Under the pieces are notes generated by a model that saw only the letters and a list, made by a program, of their open reading frames with translations, made no database searches and was not told the origin of the DNA. Positions 37,251 through 45,198 of a stretch of 64,000 bases of DNA are shown here, in pieces; position 1 is the first letter of the stretch, and the number at the start of each line of letters is the position of its first letter. The position numbers and the translations under genes were made by a program. The stretch lies in the NCBI GenBank assembly GCA_021823525.1, contig JAKANY010000007.1, positions 22,180 through 86,179 of the forward strand. Reading direction: 5' to 3'. The DNA is from Actinomycetes bacterium. Its GTDB lineage: Bacteria; Actinomycetota; Acidimicrobiia; Acidimicrobiales; RAAP-2.

Positions 37251-38227
37251 CCCTGCAGCCTCTCGGCGACCCGCCCGGCGAAGTACGTCAGGACGAAGTC
37301 GGCCCCGGCGCGCTTGATCGCGGTCAGCTGCTCGAGGGCCACGGCGTCGGTGTCGATCCAGCCGTTGGCCCCCGCGGCCATGACCATCGCGTACTCCCCG
37401 CTCACCTGGTAGGCGGCGACGGGGACGTCGACGGCCTGGCGCACGTCAGCCAGCACATCCAGGTACGTGAGGGCGGGCTTGACCATCACGATGTCGGCGC
37501 CCTCGGCGACATCGGCGCGCACCTCGCGCAGCGCCTCGCGCCGGTTGCGCCAGTCCTGCTGGTAGCCGCGGCGGTCTCCGCCGTCGGCGATGGCGACGTC
37601 GACCGCCTCGCGGAACGGGCCGTAGAGGGCGCTCGCGTACTTCGCGGAGTAGGCCATCACGACGGTCTGGTCGAAGCCCGCGTCGTCGAGGGCGCGGCGG
37701 ATCGCGCCCACCTGGCCGTCCATCATCCCGCTGGGCGCCACGACGGCCGCGCCGGCGGCGGCCTGGGCCACGGCCGTCGCGCCGTAGAGCGGGAGCGTGG
37801 CGTCGTTGTCGACCGAGCCATCGGCGGCCAGCACGCCGCAGTGACCGTGGACGAGGTACTCGTCCAGGCACAGGTCGGCCATCACCACCATCTCGTCGCC
37901 CACGTCGTCGCGCAGCGCGCGCAGGGCGACCTGGACGATGCCGTCAGGGTCGTAGGCGCCGGTGCCGCGCTCGTCCTTGCGCGCCGGGACCCCGAAGAGG
38001 ATCACGCCGCCCACGCCCACCCGGTGCAGGTGGTCAACCTCCGCGCGCAGCGACGCCACCGTGTGCTGCACGTGTCCGGGCAGCGCGTCGAGGGGCCGGG
38101 GCTCGTCGCGGCCCTCGGCGACGAAGAGGGGCGCGACCAGGTCTCCGGGGGCGATGGAGGTCTCGGCGACCAGGCGGCGCAGCGCGGGGGTGCGCCGCAG
38201 GCGTCGGGGCCGCTCCACCGGGAACAT
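37247..38227 (-). CDS. hemB: Delta-aminolevulinic acid dehydratase (porphobilinogen synthase)
   Basis: The 326-aa enzyme joins two 5-aminolevulinate molecules to porphobilinogen. Active-site lysines are in YSAKYASALYGPFREA and DIVMVKPALTYLD. The metal-site segment DLCLDEYLVHGHCG keeps two cysteines but has Asp where zinc enzymes carry the third, a mixed zinc/magnesium form. It starts at ATG 38227, 9 bp after hemD ends. A -10-like hexamer precedes it, so internal initiation is possible. Confidence 0.95.
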   Translation of the reverse strand: MFPVERPRRLRRTPALRRLVAETSIAPGDLVAPLFVAEGRDEPRPLDALPGHVQHTVASLRAEVDHLHRVGVGGVILFGVPARKDERGTGAYDPDGIVQVALRALRDDVGDEMVVMADLCLDEYLVHGHCGVLAADGSVDNDATLPLYGATAVAQAAAGAAVVAPSGMMDGQVGAIRRALDDAGFDQTVVMAYSAKYASALYGPFREAVDVAIADGGDRRGYQQDWRNRREALREVRADVAEGADIVMVKPALTYLDVLADVRQAVDVPVAAYQVSGEYAMVMAAGANGWIDTDAVALEQLTAIKRAGADFVLTYFAGRVAERLQG

Positions 38228-38233
38228 GCGTTC

Positions 38234-38239
38234 AGACTA
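38234..38239 (-). promoter_or_regulatory. Possible internal -10 box before hemB
   Basis: TAGTCT on the minus strand is six nt before the hemB ATG and overlaps the hemD stop codon. It matches the leaderless spacing seen elsewhere, but the TAG could be conserved simply as the stop. Confidence 0.3.
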
Positions 38240-38929
38240 GGCCGGGCCCGTTGGCGCCGACGCGGCGAGCTCGACGAGGCGCTCTCCCGTCGCGCGGTCC
38301 CAGCCCACCAGCACGCGGGCGTGGTCGGCCCGCACCGCCGCGGCCGTCGTCGCGCCCGGCACGACGACCCACGTCGCGGCGCGCACGTGGGCGCGCGCCA
38401 CTCGCCAGGCCGACGGCGCCCCGACGATGACCCCAGTGGCCCGCGCGAGCAGCCGGCGGCCCTCTTCGTCGGGCTCGAGTGGCAGCGTCTCGTAGCACCA
38501 CACGGATCGCCACGGCACCGCACGCGCGTCCAGCGTCTGGCCGAGCTCGTCTCGGGGCTCGCGCGCGGCCAGGACCAGCACGGGGCCCTCGGTGAGCGCC
38601 TCAGCGACCTCGCGCGCGGTGGGCGCCGTCGCGCTCGCCTCGGCGCCCTCCGCGGCCAGCGCCGCGCTGGTCGCGGGTCCGATCGACCACACGGCAGCAC
38701 CCGCGCGCAGCGCGCCGGCCACCGCGGGAACGTAGCGGGCCGCCCGGGCGCTCGTGATCACGAGTGCGCGCGCGTAGCCCGCGCCCAGAGCCCGGGCCTC
38801 CTCGGCCACCTCGGCGAGGGCGCGGTAGCGCGTCGCGGTCAGCGGCACCTCGCGCAGGTCGACCACCGCTGGCAGCCAGGCACGCACCTCGTCGTTGCGA
38901 CCGCGCTCGCGCGTGGCCACGACGATCAC
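38237..38929 (-). CDS. hemD: Uroporphyrinogen-III synthase
   Basis: The 230-aa protein has the weakly conserved two-domain HemD fold. Supporting segments are LVITSARAARYVPAVAG, WSIGPATSAAL and VIVGAPSAWRVARA, and the match is mainly by context. It closes hydroxymethylbilane to uroporphyrinogen III. The GTG at 38929 overlaps the hemC stop. It lies in the usual hemA-hemC-hemD order. No methyltransferase domain is fused to it, unlike in some Actinobacteria. Confidence 0.82.
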   Translation of the reverse strand: MIVVATRERGRNDEVRAWLPAVVDLREVPLTATRYRALAEVAEEARALGAGYARALVITSARAARYVPAVAGALRAGAAVWSIGPATSAALAAEGAEASATAPTAREVAEALTEGPVLVLAAREPRDELGQTLDARAVPWRSVWCYETLPLEPDEEGRRLLARATGVIVGAPSAWRVARAHVRAATWVVVPGATTAAAVRADHARVLVGWDRATGERLVELAASAPTGPA

Positions 38930-39822
38930 GCCGTCCCCCAGCCCGGCAGTGCCGCGCCGCCCAGGTCGTCGCGGAGCCGGCGCGCGAGTACCAGTCCCAG
39001 GCTCTCGGGGTCGGCTCCCGCGAGCGTGGCCCGGACGCTGCGGCCCCCATCGAGGCCGACCATCACGCCGGCGATCCGCAGACTTTCCTCGTCACCGGTG
39101 GCGTGGGCGCCCGCCGGGATCGTGCACCCGGCCCCGAGCTCCACCAGGAACGCGCGCTCGGCGCGCACGGCGGCGTGCGCGGCCCGGTCGTCGATGCGGG
39201 CCAGGGCGCGCCCGGTCTCCTCGTCGTCCTCCCGGCACTCGAGGGCCAGAGCCCCCTGGCCGACCTGAGGGATGAACCACGCCGGGTCGAGGCGCTCGCG
39301 GATCTCGTCTTGCAGGCCCAGCCGCTCAAGGGCGGCGGCGGCGGCCACGATCGCGTCGACGCCGCGCGACAGGGCGGCCAGGCGCGTGGCCATGTTGCCG
39401 CGCAGCCCGACCACTGACAGGTCCGGTCGCCGCTCGAGCAGCAGGGCGCGGCGGCGTGGCGACCCCGTCGCCACCGTCGCCCCGGGGGCCAGTCCCGCCA
39501 GCGAGCGGCCCACCAGCGCGTCGGCCGCGTCGCGTCGCTCGGGCACGGCGGCCAGACGCAGTCCGGCCGGAGTGCGGCCGGGCAGGTCCTTGGCGCTGTG
39601 GACCGCCACGTCGGCGCGCCCCTCGAGGACCGCCTCTTGCACCTCGACGGCGAAGGCCCCCTGCCCCGCGAAGTCGACCAGGGGTCGATCGCTGTGGCGA
39701 TCGCCGCGCGTCAGGACCTCCACCAGCACGCTGTCGACGCCGTGGTCACCGAGGCGACCTCGTACCGTCTCGGCCTGGTGCCGGGCGAGCGGCGAGCGCC
39801 GCGTGGCCAGGCGCAGCGTCAT
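38926..39822 (-). CDS. hemC: Hydroxymethylbilane synthase (porphobilinogen deaminase)
   Basis: The 298-aa enzyme polymerises four porphobilinogens. The dipyrromethane cofactor cysteine is Cys233 in LGAGCTIPAGAHA. The N-terminal RLATRRSPLARHQAE and the DVAVHSAKDLP segment with catalytic residues are also clear. It starts at ATG 39822, overlapping the hemA stop, and overlaps hemD at its end. Confidence 0.96.
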   Translation of the reverse strand: MTLRLATRRSPLARHQAETVRGRLGDHGVDSVLVEVLTRGDRHSDRPLVDFAGQGAFAVEVQEAVLEGRADVAVHSAKDLPGRTPAGLRLAAVPERRDAADALVGRSLAGLAPGATVATGSPRRRALLLERRPDLSVVGLRGNMATRLAALSRGVDAIVAAAAALERLGLQDEIRERLDPAWFIPQVGQGALALECREDDEETGRALARIDDRAAHAAVRAERAFLVELGAGCTIPAGAHATGDEESLRIAGVMVGLDGGRSVRATLAGADPESLGLVLARRLRDDLGGAALPGWGTA

Positions 39823-41075
39823 AGGTCGAACAGCGTGCGCAGCGACTCGCCGAGGCGCACGCCGTGCTCGGAGCCCGCGGCCTCCTTGAGCGCCACGGTG
39901 GGCCGGTGGGCGATCTTGGACACCACCGTGCGCACGACCGAGGCGAGCTCGGCGCGCTGCTCGTCGGTCCAGTCGGTGAGCTCGCCGGCGCGGCGGGCCA
40001 GCTCGGCGGCCACGATCTCGTCGAAGCGCTCGCGCATCGCCGTGACCAGGGGCGCGGCGCCGCGTCCCCGTCGGCCCTCGAGGTAGCGCTCGACGTCGGC
40101 CTCGACGAGCGAGCGAGCGTGACCCACCGCCTCGCGCCGACCCACGAGCGCCGCGTCCACGCGCTCGCGCAGGTCGTCCAAGTCGAGGCGCCGCACGCCG
40201 GGCGCGTCGCAGGGCGCGACGGCGCGGGGCAGGCCCAGGTCGACCAGGAGCAGAGGCCCGGGAAGCGCTCGCTGGTCCTCGGTGCTGATCAGCGGGGTGG
40301 GGCTCTCCGCGGCCACGACGGCGAGGCGCGCGTCCCCGAGGATCGCGGGCAGGGCCGTGAGGTCCGCCGTGGCGACCCGCGGGTCTTCGAGCGATGCGGC
40401 CAGCGCGTCGGCGCGCGCGAGCGTGCGGTTGACGATGATGAGCGCGCCGAGCGGTGGATGCAGCCCGATCAGCGAGCGCGCCACCCCCGAGGCCAGCTGG
40501 CCCGCGCCCACGACCACCACGCGCGCGCCCGCCAGCGTGTCGCCGACGCCCTCGAGGGCCAGGGCCACCGCGGCCGAGGCGAAGCTGGTCGTACCGCGGG
40601 CAATGGCGGTCTCGGCGCGCACGCGCCGCCCCGTCGCCACGGCGTGGTGGAACAGTTCGGTGAGCTCGGGTCCGACGGTTCCCTCCTCGGCGGCCACCTC
40701 GAAGGCTCGGCGCAGCTGCCCGAGGACCTCGTACTCACCGGGCACCACCGAGCGCAGTCCCGCGGCCACCTCGAAGAGGTGGCGCGCCACGCCCCGATCG
40801 AAGCTCACCGTGACCAGATCGGACAGCTCGGACTCCTCGACGCCCGACGCTGCCGCCAGCGTCCGCGTCACATCCTCGATGGCCGAGTGGAAGAAGTCGA
40901 TGGTCGCGATGACCTCCGTGCGCAGGCACGTCGACACGAAGACGGCCTCGTGGATGTTGCGCTGGCTGACCAGGTCGCGCAGCACCTTGCCCCAGCGGTG
41001 CTCGGGGATGCTCACGCGCTCGAGCAGATCCAGCGAAGCGTGCTCGTGGTCGACGCCGACCACGATCACGGCCAC
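39819..41075 (-). CDS. hemA: Glutamyl-tRNA reductase
   Basis: The 418-aa enzyme reduces glutamyl-tRNA to glutamate-1-semialdehyde with NADPH, the first committed haem step. The catalytic Cys50 is in FVSTCLRTEV. Family members usually have Asn at the next position (STCNRTE), and here it is Leu. The NADPH fold shows VVVVGAGQLASGVARSL, and PGEYEVLGQLRRAF lies between. The GTG at 41075 is 10 bp after rex ends. Confidence 0.95.
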   Translation of the reverse strand: MAVIVVGVDHEHASLDLLERVSIPEHRWGKVLRDLVSQRNIHEAVFVSTCLRTEVIATIDFFHSAIEDVTRTLAAASGVEESELSDLVTVSFDRGVARHLFEVAAGLRSVVPGEYEVLGQLRRAFEVAAEEGTVGPELTELFHHAVATGRRVRAETAIARGTTSFASAAVALALEGVGDTLAGARVVVVGAGQLASGVARSLIGLHPPLGALIIVNRTLARADALAASLEDPRVATADLTALPAILGDARLAVVAAESPTPLISTEDQRALPGPLLLVDLGLPRAVAPCDAPGVRRLDLDDLRERVDAALVGRREAVGHARSLVEADVERYLEGRRGRGAAPLVTAMRERFDEIVAAELARRAGELTDWTDEQRAELASVVRTVVSKIAHRPTVALKEAAGSEHGVRLGESLRTLFDL

Positions 41076-41085
41076 GGGTAACCCC

Positions 41086-41808
41086 TCACGGCCTCGTCCT
41101 CCCGACTGCGCAGCTCGGGTCCTCGGGCGCGCTGACGCGAGGAGGCGCCTCGTCGAGGCTGGCGCGCCAGAGGTCCCCCCAGAAACCGCCTCCGTGGTGG
41201 AGCCGGTAGAGGAGGACCTGGAGGGCGATGGACAGGTCGACGTCGTGGACCACGGTGCCGGGCGGGACAGTCAGCACGCGCGGGGCGAAGTTGAGCAGGG
41301 CGCGGATGCCCACCTCGACGCACTCGTCGGCCACCGCCTGGGCCGCGCTCGCCGGTACGCACAGCACGGCCACGTCGGCGTGGGGGATGCCTCCGGCCAC
41401 CGAGGTCACGCGGTGGCTGCCCACCTCGGTGCCCACGACCGCGTCGTCCTGGTCGTAGATCCCGAGCAGGACGGCGCCCTGGGGCAGGAAGCTCGCGGAG
41501 TTGACGAGCGCCCGACCCAGGTTGCCCGCCCCCAGGACGATCACCTCGCACGAGCGGTCCTGACCGAGCGCCTCGGCCAGCGCCTCGCGCAGGGGCACGA
41601 CGTCGTAGCCCGAGCCCCGCGTCCCGAGGGTTCCGAGGCCCGCCAGGTCCCGGCGCACGGTCGTGGCCGTGACGCCCGCCCGCTCGGCCAGGGAGACCGA
41701 GTCCACGCGCGTGCGCCCCTCGTGCATCCACTCGTCGACGATGCGCTGGTAGACGGGAAGTCGGGCGATCGTGCGCTCCGAGAGCCGCCGTCGCGGCGCT
41801 GGCGTCAT
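41086..41808 (-). CDS. rex: Redox-sensing transcriptional repressor Rex
   Basis: The roughly 240-aa protein has an N-terminal winged helix (RVDSVSLAERAGVTATTVRRD) and a Rossmann domain that binds NADH/NAD+ (VIVLGAGNLGRALVNS). Rex typically represses respiratory genes when NAD+ is high and is released by NADH. The ATG at 41808 is preferred because a -10 box sits seven nt before it. The in-frame GTG at 41817 lies inside that box. The rex-hemACD order matches Streptomyces, but no classic Rex operator is visible nearby. Confidence 0.9.
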   Translation of the reverse strand: MTPAPRRRLSERTIARLPVYQRIVDEWMHEGRTRVDSVSLAERAGVTATTVRRDLAGLGTLGTRGSGYDVVPLREALAEALGQDRSCEVIVLGAGNLGRALVNSASFLPQGAVLLGIYDQDDAVVGTEVGSHRVTSVAGGIPHADVAVLCVPASAAQAVADECVEVGIRALLNFAPRVLTVPPGTVVHDVDLSIALQVLLYRLHHGGGFWGDLWRASLDEAPPRVSAPEDPSCAVGRTRP

Positions 41809-41815
41809 CTTCCCC

Positions 41816-41821
41816 ACGTTA
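41816..41821 (-). promoter_or_regulatory. -10 box of the rex-hem operon
   Basis: TAACGT on the minus strand is seven nt upstream of the ATG at 41808. It decides between two candidate starts of rex, because the other one falls within the hexamer. Confidence 0.45.
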
Positions 41822-41858
41822 CCGAGCGCGCGCCCGGCCCCGGTCGCGGCATCACCGG

Positions 41859-42665
41859 TCAGCGCCCCAGCTGCCGGCTGCGCTCGGCGGCCACGGCGAC
41901 CGCCTCCATGAAGGCCGAGCGCACCGCGTGGCGCTCGAGCGTGTAGAGCCCGGCCGCCGTCGTGCCCCCGGGCGACGTGACCTGGGCACGCAACTCCTCG
42001 GGCGCGGCGCCGGTGCTCGACAGGAGGGCGGCAGATCCCGCGAACGAGTCGACGACCAGGGTGCGGGCGACGTCACGCGGCAGGCCCTGGTGGACGCCCG
42101 CCTCGATCAGCGCCTCGACCACGAGGTACAGGTAGGCCGGCATGGGTCCCGAGAGCCCCGTCACTGCGTCGATATTGCGCTCGGTGACGCGCACGACCGA
42201 GCCCACGGCGCCCAGGATCGACTCGGCCCAGGCGAGGTCCTCTGCTGTGACGTGACTGCCCCCGGCGATGGCACTGGAGCCCTGGCCCACCAGGACCGGC
42301 GTGTTGGGCATCGAGCGCACCACCGGCATCGGCCGACCGATCGCCGCCTCGAGTCGCGCGGTCGTGAGTCCCGCGACGACCGACAGCATCCGGGCGACGC
42401 CCGCAGAGGCCACGGTGCGCGCGACCGACTCGGCGTAGTCGGGCTTGACGCACAGGACCGCGCCCGTCGCGGCGCCTACGACGTCGCTGGTGAGCGCCTC
42501 GAGCACGCTCAGACCCGGCACGCGCGCCGCCAGGGCCTCGCGCTTGGCGGCACTGGGCTGCACCACCGCCAGGCGCTCGCGGGGGGCCCAGTTCGCACGC
42601 ACGAGTCCCTCGGCCAAGGCGGCACCCATCCGCCCGCCGCCCACGATGATCAGGTCGTAGCTCAT
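41859..42665 (-). CDS. proC: Pyrroline-5-carboxylate reductase
   Basis: The 268-aa NAD(P)H-dependent enzyme makes proline. It begins with the Rossmann motif LIIVGGGRMGAALAEGL. The family also shows VVRSMPNTPVLVGQG, the GLSGPMPAYLYLVVEALIEA helix and a C-terminal TSPGGTTAAGLYTLE. The ATG at 42665 is six nt after a -10 box. It is flanked by mshA upstream and rex downstream on the same strand. Confidence 0.95.
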   Translation of the reverse strand: MSYDLIIVGGGRMGAALAEGLVRANWAPRERLAVVQPSAAKREALAARVPGLSVLEALTSDVVGAATGAVLCVKPDYAESVARTVASAGVARMLSVVAGLTTARLEAAIGRPMPVVRSMPNTPVLVGQGSSAIAGGSHVTAEDLAWAESILGAVGSVVRVTERNIDAVTGLSGPMPAYLYLVVEALIEAGVHQGLPRDVARTLVVDSFAGSAALLSSTGAAPEELRAQVTSPGGTTAAGLYTLERHAVRSAFMEAVAVAAERSRQLGR

Positions 42666-42671
42666 GGGATC

Positions 42672-42677
42672 ACGCTA
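42672..42677 (-). promoter_or_regulatory. -10 box of proC
   Basis: TAGCGT on the minus strand is six nt before the proC ATG, in the 40-bp gap after mshA. This suggests an independent leaderless transcript. Confidence 0.45.
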
Positions 42678-42705
42678 CCGCTGTGCCCAGCCGAGGTCCT
42701 CGGGC

Positions 42706-43920
42706 TCAGCAGCGGACGAGGCCAGCCGCCGCGAACCCCCCGACGAGGTCGACCAGCTCCTCGGCGGCGGCACGCCACGTGTAGCGCCGGGCGAGCGCGG
42801 CGGCGCGCTGCGACCAGCCCTCGCGGTCTCCCTCGATCATCGCCGCCGCCTCCTCGGCCCAGCCCCCAGGCTCGCGGTGGTCGAGCCGCCGGCCGTTGAC
42901 CTCGGGCTCGACCAGGTTGCGCAGCCCCCCAACGTTGGAGGCCAGTACCGGGGTCCCGCACGCCGAGGACTCCAGGGCGACCAGCCCGAAGCTCTCCGAG
43001 CGCGAGGGCACGAGCGTCAGGTCGGCGGCGCGCAGCCACGACGAGAGGACCTGATGGCTCTGGGGAGCGACGAACAGGACGTCGTCGATCACCCCCGCCG
43101 CGCCGACGCGTCGGTGGAGGCCGGCGAGGGTGGCGGGTCCCTCGGGGCCTGACGGCCCCCCGATGATCGCCAGGCGACCCTCGCCCCGACGCTCGCGCAG
43201 GGCGATCAGCGTCTCGAGCGCCAGGTCGACGCCCTTGAGCGGCTGGAGGCGCCCCACGTAGACGAGAAGCGGGCCCTCGGGCTCCAGCCCGAGGGCCCGG
43301 CGTGCCTGGACCCGATTGCCCGGGCTGAAGAAGGCGTGCTGGACCCCCAGGGGGACGATCCGCACCCGCGAGTCGGCGGCGCCGTACAGCTCGACGACCT
43401 GATCGGCCTCGACCTGGCAGCTGGCCAGGACCGCGTCGGCGCACGCGATGATGCCCGCCTCTTGGGACGCGCGGTGGTCGGACTCCCCGCTATTGACGGC
43501 GGCCTTGACGCGCTCGAGCGTGTGGAAGGTGACCACCAGGGGGACGTCGAACTCGTGCTTGAGGCGATGGCCGGCCAGTCCGCTCAGCCAGTAGTTGGCG
43601 TGGATCACGTCGGGACGCGGCCCGCAGGCCAGCGACGCCGACACGCCGGCCGTGTACTGAGCGACGTGGTCCACGAAGCTGTCGCGGCCGATGGGCGCCG
43701 CGGGCCCGGCCGTCACGTGGTGCACGCGCAGACCCGGCTCGACGAGCACGGTCTCGCGGCGGGCGGGGTCGTCGCGGCGGGTGTAGACGTCGACCTCGTG
43801 GCCCAGGCGTGCCAGGGCCGAGGACAGCTCGCGGACGTAGACGTTCATGCCCCCGGCGTCGCCGGTCCCCGCCTGAGCCAGAGGTGAGGTGTGGTAGGAG
43901 AGGACGGCGAACCGGGCCAC
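42706..43920 (-). CDS. mshA: D-inositol-3-phosphate glycosyltransferase (mycothiol synthesis)
   Basis: The 404-aa GT4-family glycosyltransferase transfers GlcNAc from UDP-GlcNAc to inositol phosphate, the first mycothiol step. MshA features are GTGDAGGMNVYVRELSSAL (about 18-36), HANYWLSGLAGHRL, a FHTLERVKA segment, VGRLQPLKGVDLALE and PSRSESFGLVALESSACGTP. Mycothiol is restricted to Actinobacteria. The GTG at 43920 is six nt after a -10 box. Other msh genes are elsewhere, as usual. Confidence 0.88.
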   Translation of the reverse strand: MARFAVLSYHTSPLAQAGTGDAGGMNVYVRELSSALARLGHEVDVYTRRDDPARRETVLVEPGLRVHHVTAGPAAPIGRDSFVDHVAQYTAGVSASLACGPRPDVIHANYWLSGLAGHRLKHEFDVPLVVTFHTLERVKAAVNSGESDHRASQEAGIIACADAVLASCQVEADQVVELYGAADSRVRIVPLGVQHAFFSPGNRVQARRALGLEPEGPLLVYVGRLQPLKGVDLALETLIALRERRGEGRLAIIGGPSGPEGPATLAGLHRRVGAAGVIDDVLFVAPQSHQVLSSWLRAADLTLVPSRSESFGLVALESSACGTPVLASNVGGLRNLVEPEVNGRRLDHREPGGWAEEAAAMIEGDREGWSQRAAALARRYTWRAAAEELVDLVGGFAAAGLVRC

Positions 43921-43924
43921 CGCG

Positions 43925-44248
43925 TCAGCCTACGGTCGTGGCCGGGGGGCGCGGTCCGACGACCAGCCAACGGACCGAGCGGCGCGGCACCGCGCCGAAG
44001 GTGCGCGAGTCGGTGGAGGCATCGGGGTTGTCCCCGCGCAGCTCGACCCGTTGTCCTCCGCACTGCGTGCATCGCTTGAGGAGCCAGCGACCCGGGTCGC
44101 GGGGGTCGCGGGCCAAGACCACGTCGCCGGGGCGCAGCGGCCGCCAGCGACGGACGACGAGCACGCGGTCGCCGGGTCGGTAGGTCGGGGCCATCGACCA
44201 CCCCTCCACGGTCACCCGCCGACCCAGGAGGTGGACCAGTCGCACCAC
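43925..44248 (-). CDS. sodX: Nickel superoxide dismutase maturation protease (S26 family)
   Basis: The 107-aa protein is a minimal signal-peptidase-like serine protease. The catalytic pair is Ser18 in VEGWSMAPTYRPGD and Lys58 in WLLKRC. The final family box is LRGDNPDASTDSRTFG. No membrane anchor is evident. It is divergent from sodN with an 86-bp gap, the known arrangement for SodX, which trims the SodN leader to expose the nickel-binding His. The start GTG 44248 is supported by a -10 box six nt upstream. Confidence 0.88.
   Translation of the reverse strand: MVRLVHLLGRRVTVEGWSMAPTYRPGDRVLVVRRWRPLRPGDVVLARDPRDPGRWLLKRCTQCGGQRVELRGDNPDASTDSRTFGAVPRRSVRWLVVGPRPPATTVG
43927..43932 (-). promoter_or_regulatory. 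-10 box of mshA
   Basis: TAGGCT on the minus strand is six nt before the mshA GTG. It overlaps the stop of the sodX-like gene, so mshA may be read from its own leaderless promoter as well as from sodX. Confidence 0.4.
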
Positions 44249-44254
44249 GGCTGC

Positions 44255-44260
44255 ACGTTA
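44255..44260 (-). promoter_or_regulatory. -10 box of sodX
   Basis: TAACGT on the minus strand is six nt before the sodX GTG, in the short divergent region shared with sodN. Confidence 0.45.
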
Positions 44261-44334
44261 TCCGGGTGCGCTGGCTAACCTGCTGCTCGAAGACCCGTCC
44301 CGCACCCGAAAGGTGCCCGCGCGAAAGGCTGACC

Positions 44335-44751
44335 ATGCCGTTCACTTCCCGTCTCCGTGACCTGCTCGACCGCTGCGGGGCCCCCGCCTCGGCCCGGGCT
44401 CACTGCGACCTCCCCTGCGGCGTCTACGATCCGGCCCAGGCCCGCATCGAGGCCCAGTCGGTCAAGGCCATCATGGAGAAGTACCACGCCTCCAGTGACC
44501 CGGACTTCAAGGTTCGGGCCAACGTGATCAAGGAGGAGCGCTGCGAGCTGGTCAAGCACCACCTGTGGGTGCTGTGGACCGACTACTTCAAGCCCGAGCA
44601 CCTGGCGGCGCACCCCGCACTGCACGACCTGTTCTGGAAGGCGACCAAGTCCGCGGGCGAGGCGAAGAAGACCAACGACGTGGCCGTCGCCGACCGGCTG
44701 CTCAACGAGATCGACGGGATCGCCGAGATCTTCTGGGCGACCAAGAAGTAG
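44335..44751 (+). CDS. sodN: Nickel superoxide dismutase
   Basis: The 138-aa enzyme dismutates superoxide. The nickel hook HCDLPCGVYDP begins at His23, after a 22-residue leader that SodX would remove. The rest is the four-helix bundle with KAIMEKYHASSDPDFKVRA and KHHLWVLWTDYFKPEH. The ATG at 44335 is used because the leader then has the usual length and a GAAAGG ribosome site precedes it. A possible -10 (TAACCT, 44276-44281) lies upstream. The stop abuts the convergent zinc-finger gene. Confidence 0.95.
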   Translation: MPFTSRLRDLLDRCGAPASARAHCDLPCGVYDPAQARIEAQSVKAIMEKYHASSDPDFKVRANVIKEERCELVKHHLWVLWTDYFKPEHLAAHPALHDLFWKATKSAGEAKKTNDVAVADRLLNEIDGIAEIFWATKK

Positions 44752-44952
44752 TCAGCGCGCGAGGGCGTGCGCTGGGCACCGCTCGAGGAGCGGGTCCCGG
44801 TGAAGGTCGTCGGCGTCGAGTTCGGCGCCGCAGTCCGCGCAGGTGCGATACGTGCCCTCGCGGAGCCGCTCGAGGGCGCGCTCGACCGCGTCCAGCGTGG
44901 CGGCCACCGTGGCGATGGCCTCAGTGATCGCGTCGGAGTTCGGCTCGCCCAC
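44752..44952 (-). CDS. Small DksA/TraR-type zinc-finger protein
   Basis: The 66-aa protein has a helical N-terminus (residues 8-32) and a zinc finger with spacing C38-x2-C41-x17-C59-x2-H62. This is the DksA/TraR pattern with His as the last ligand. The family binds RNA polymerase, but this protein lacks the long coiled coil of DksA, so a TraR-like or unrelated role is possible. It starts at GTG 44952, six nt after a -10 box, and is convergent with sodN with no intervening base. Confidence 0.75.
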   Translation of the reverse strand: MGEPNSDAITEAIATVAATLDAVERALERLREGTYRTCADCGAELDADDLHRDPLLERCPAHALAR

Positions 44953-44958
44953 GGCCCT

Positions 44959-44964
44959 AGCGTA
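44959..44964 (-). promoter_or_regulatory. -10 box of the zinc-finger gene
   Basis: TACGCT on the minus strand is six nt before the GTG at 44952, with no ribosome-binding sequence between. Confidence 0.45.
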
Positions 44965-45122
44965 CGCGGCGGGTCATCGTCCGCTCGTCGCGAGTGCGGG
45001 GACCGAGTACGGCTCTCCGGTGGCGGGGTCGCGCCTGGTCCAGGCGGGCTCACGCTCGTCAGGGCTGCACTACGCTCGTGGACCGGTGGGCGGGACCGGC
45101 GCGTTACCCGGCTGCCAGTGAC

Positions 45123-45198
45123 GGGCCGCTAGCTCATCGGGTAGAGCAGGGGACTTTTAATCCCAAGGTGCCGGGATCGAGACCCGGGCGGCCCACCA
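45123..45198 (+). tRNA. tRNA-Lys (anticodon UUU), CCA encoded
   Basis: The 76-nt cloverleaf is complete. A 7-bp acceptor stem GGGCCGC/GCGGCCC (45123-45129 with 45188-45194), a GCTC/GAGC D-stem, anticodon loop CTTTTAA and a CCGGG/CCCGG T-stem are present. Discriminator A and an encoded CCA follow. A possible -10 box TACGCT lies at 45071-45076. It borders the accessory region that follows. Confidence 0.97.
45179..45193 (+). repeat. 15-bp tRNA-end repeat, left copy (possible att site)
   Basis: GAGACCCGGGCGGCC spans the T-loop end, T-stem and acceptor strand of tRNA-Lys. An identical copy lies at 62940-62954. Tyrosine-recombinase islands often integrate at tRNA 3' ends and leave such a direct repeat. 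No integrase is visible, so this is a hypothesis. Confidence 0.45.
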
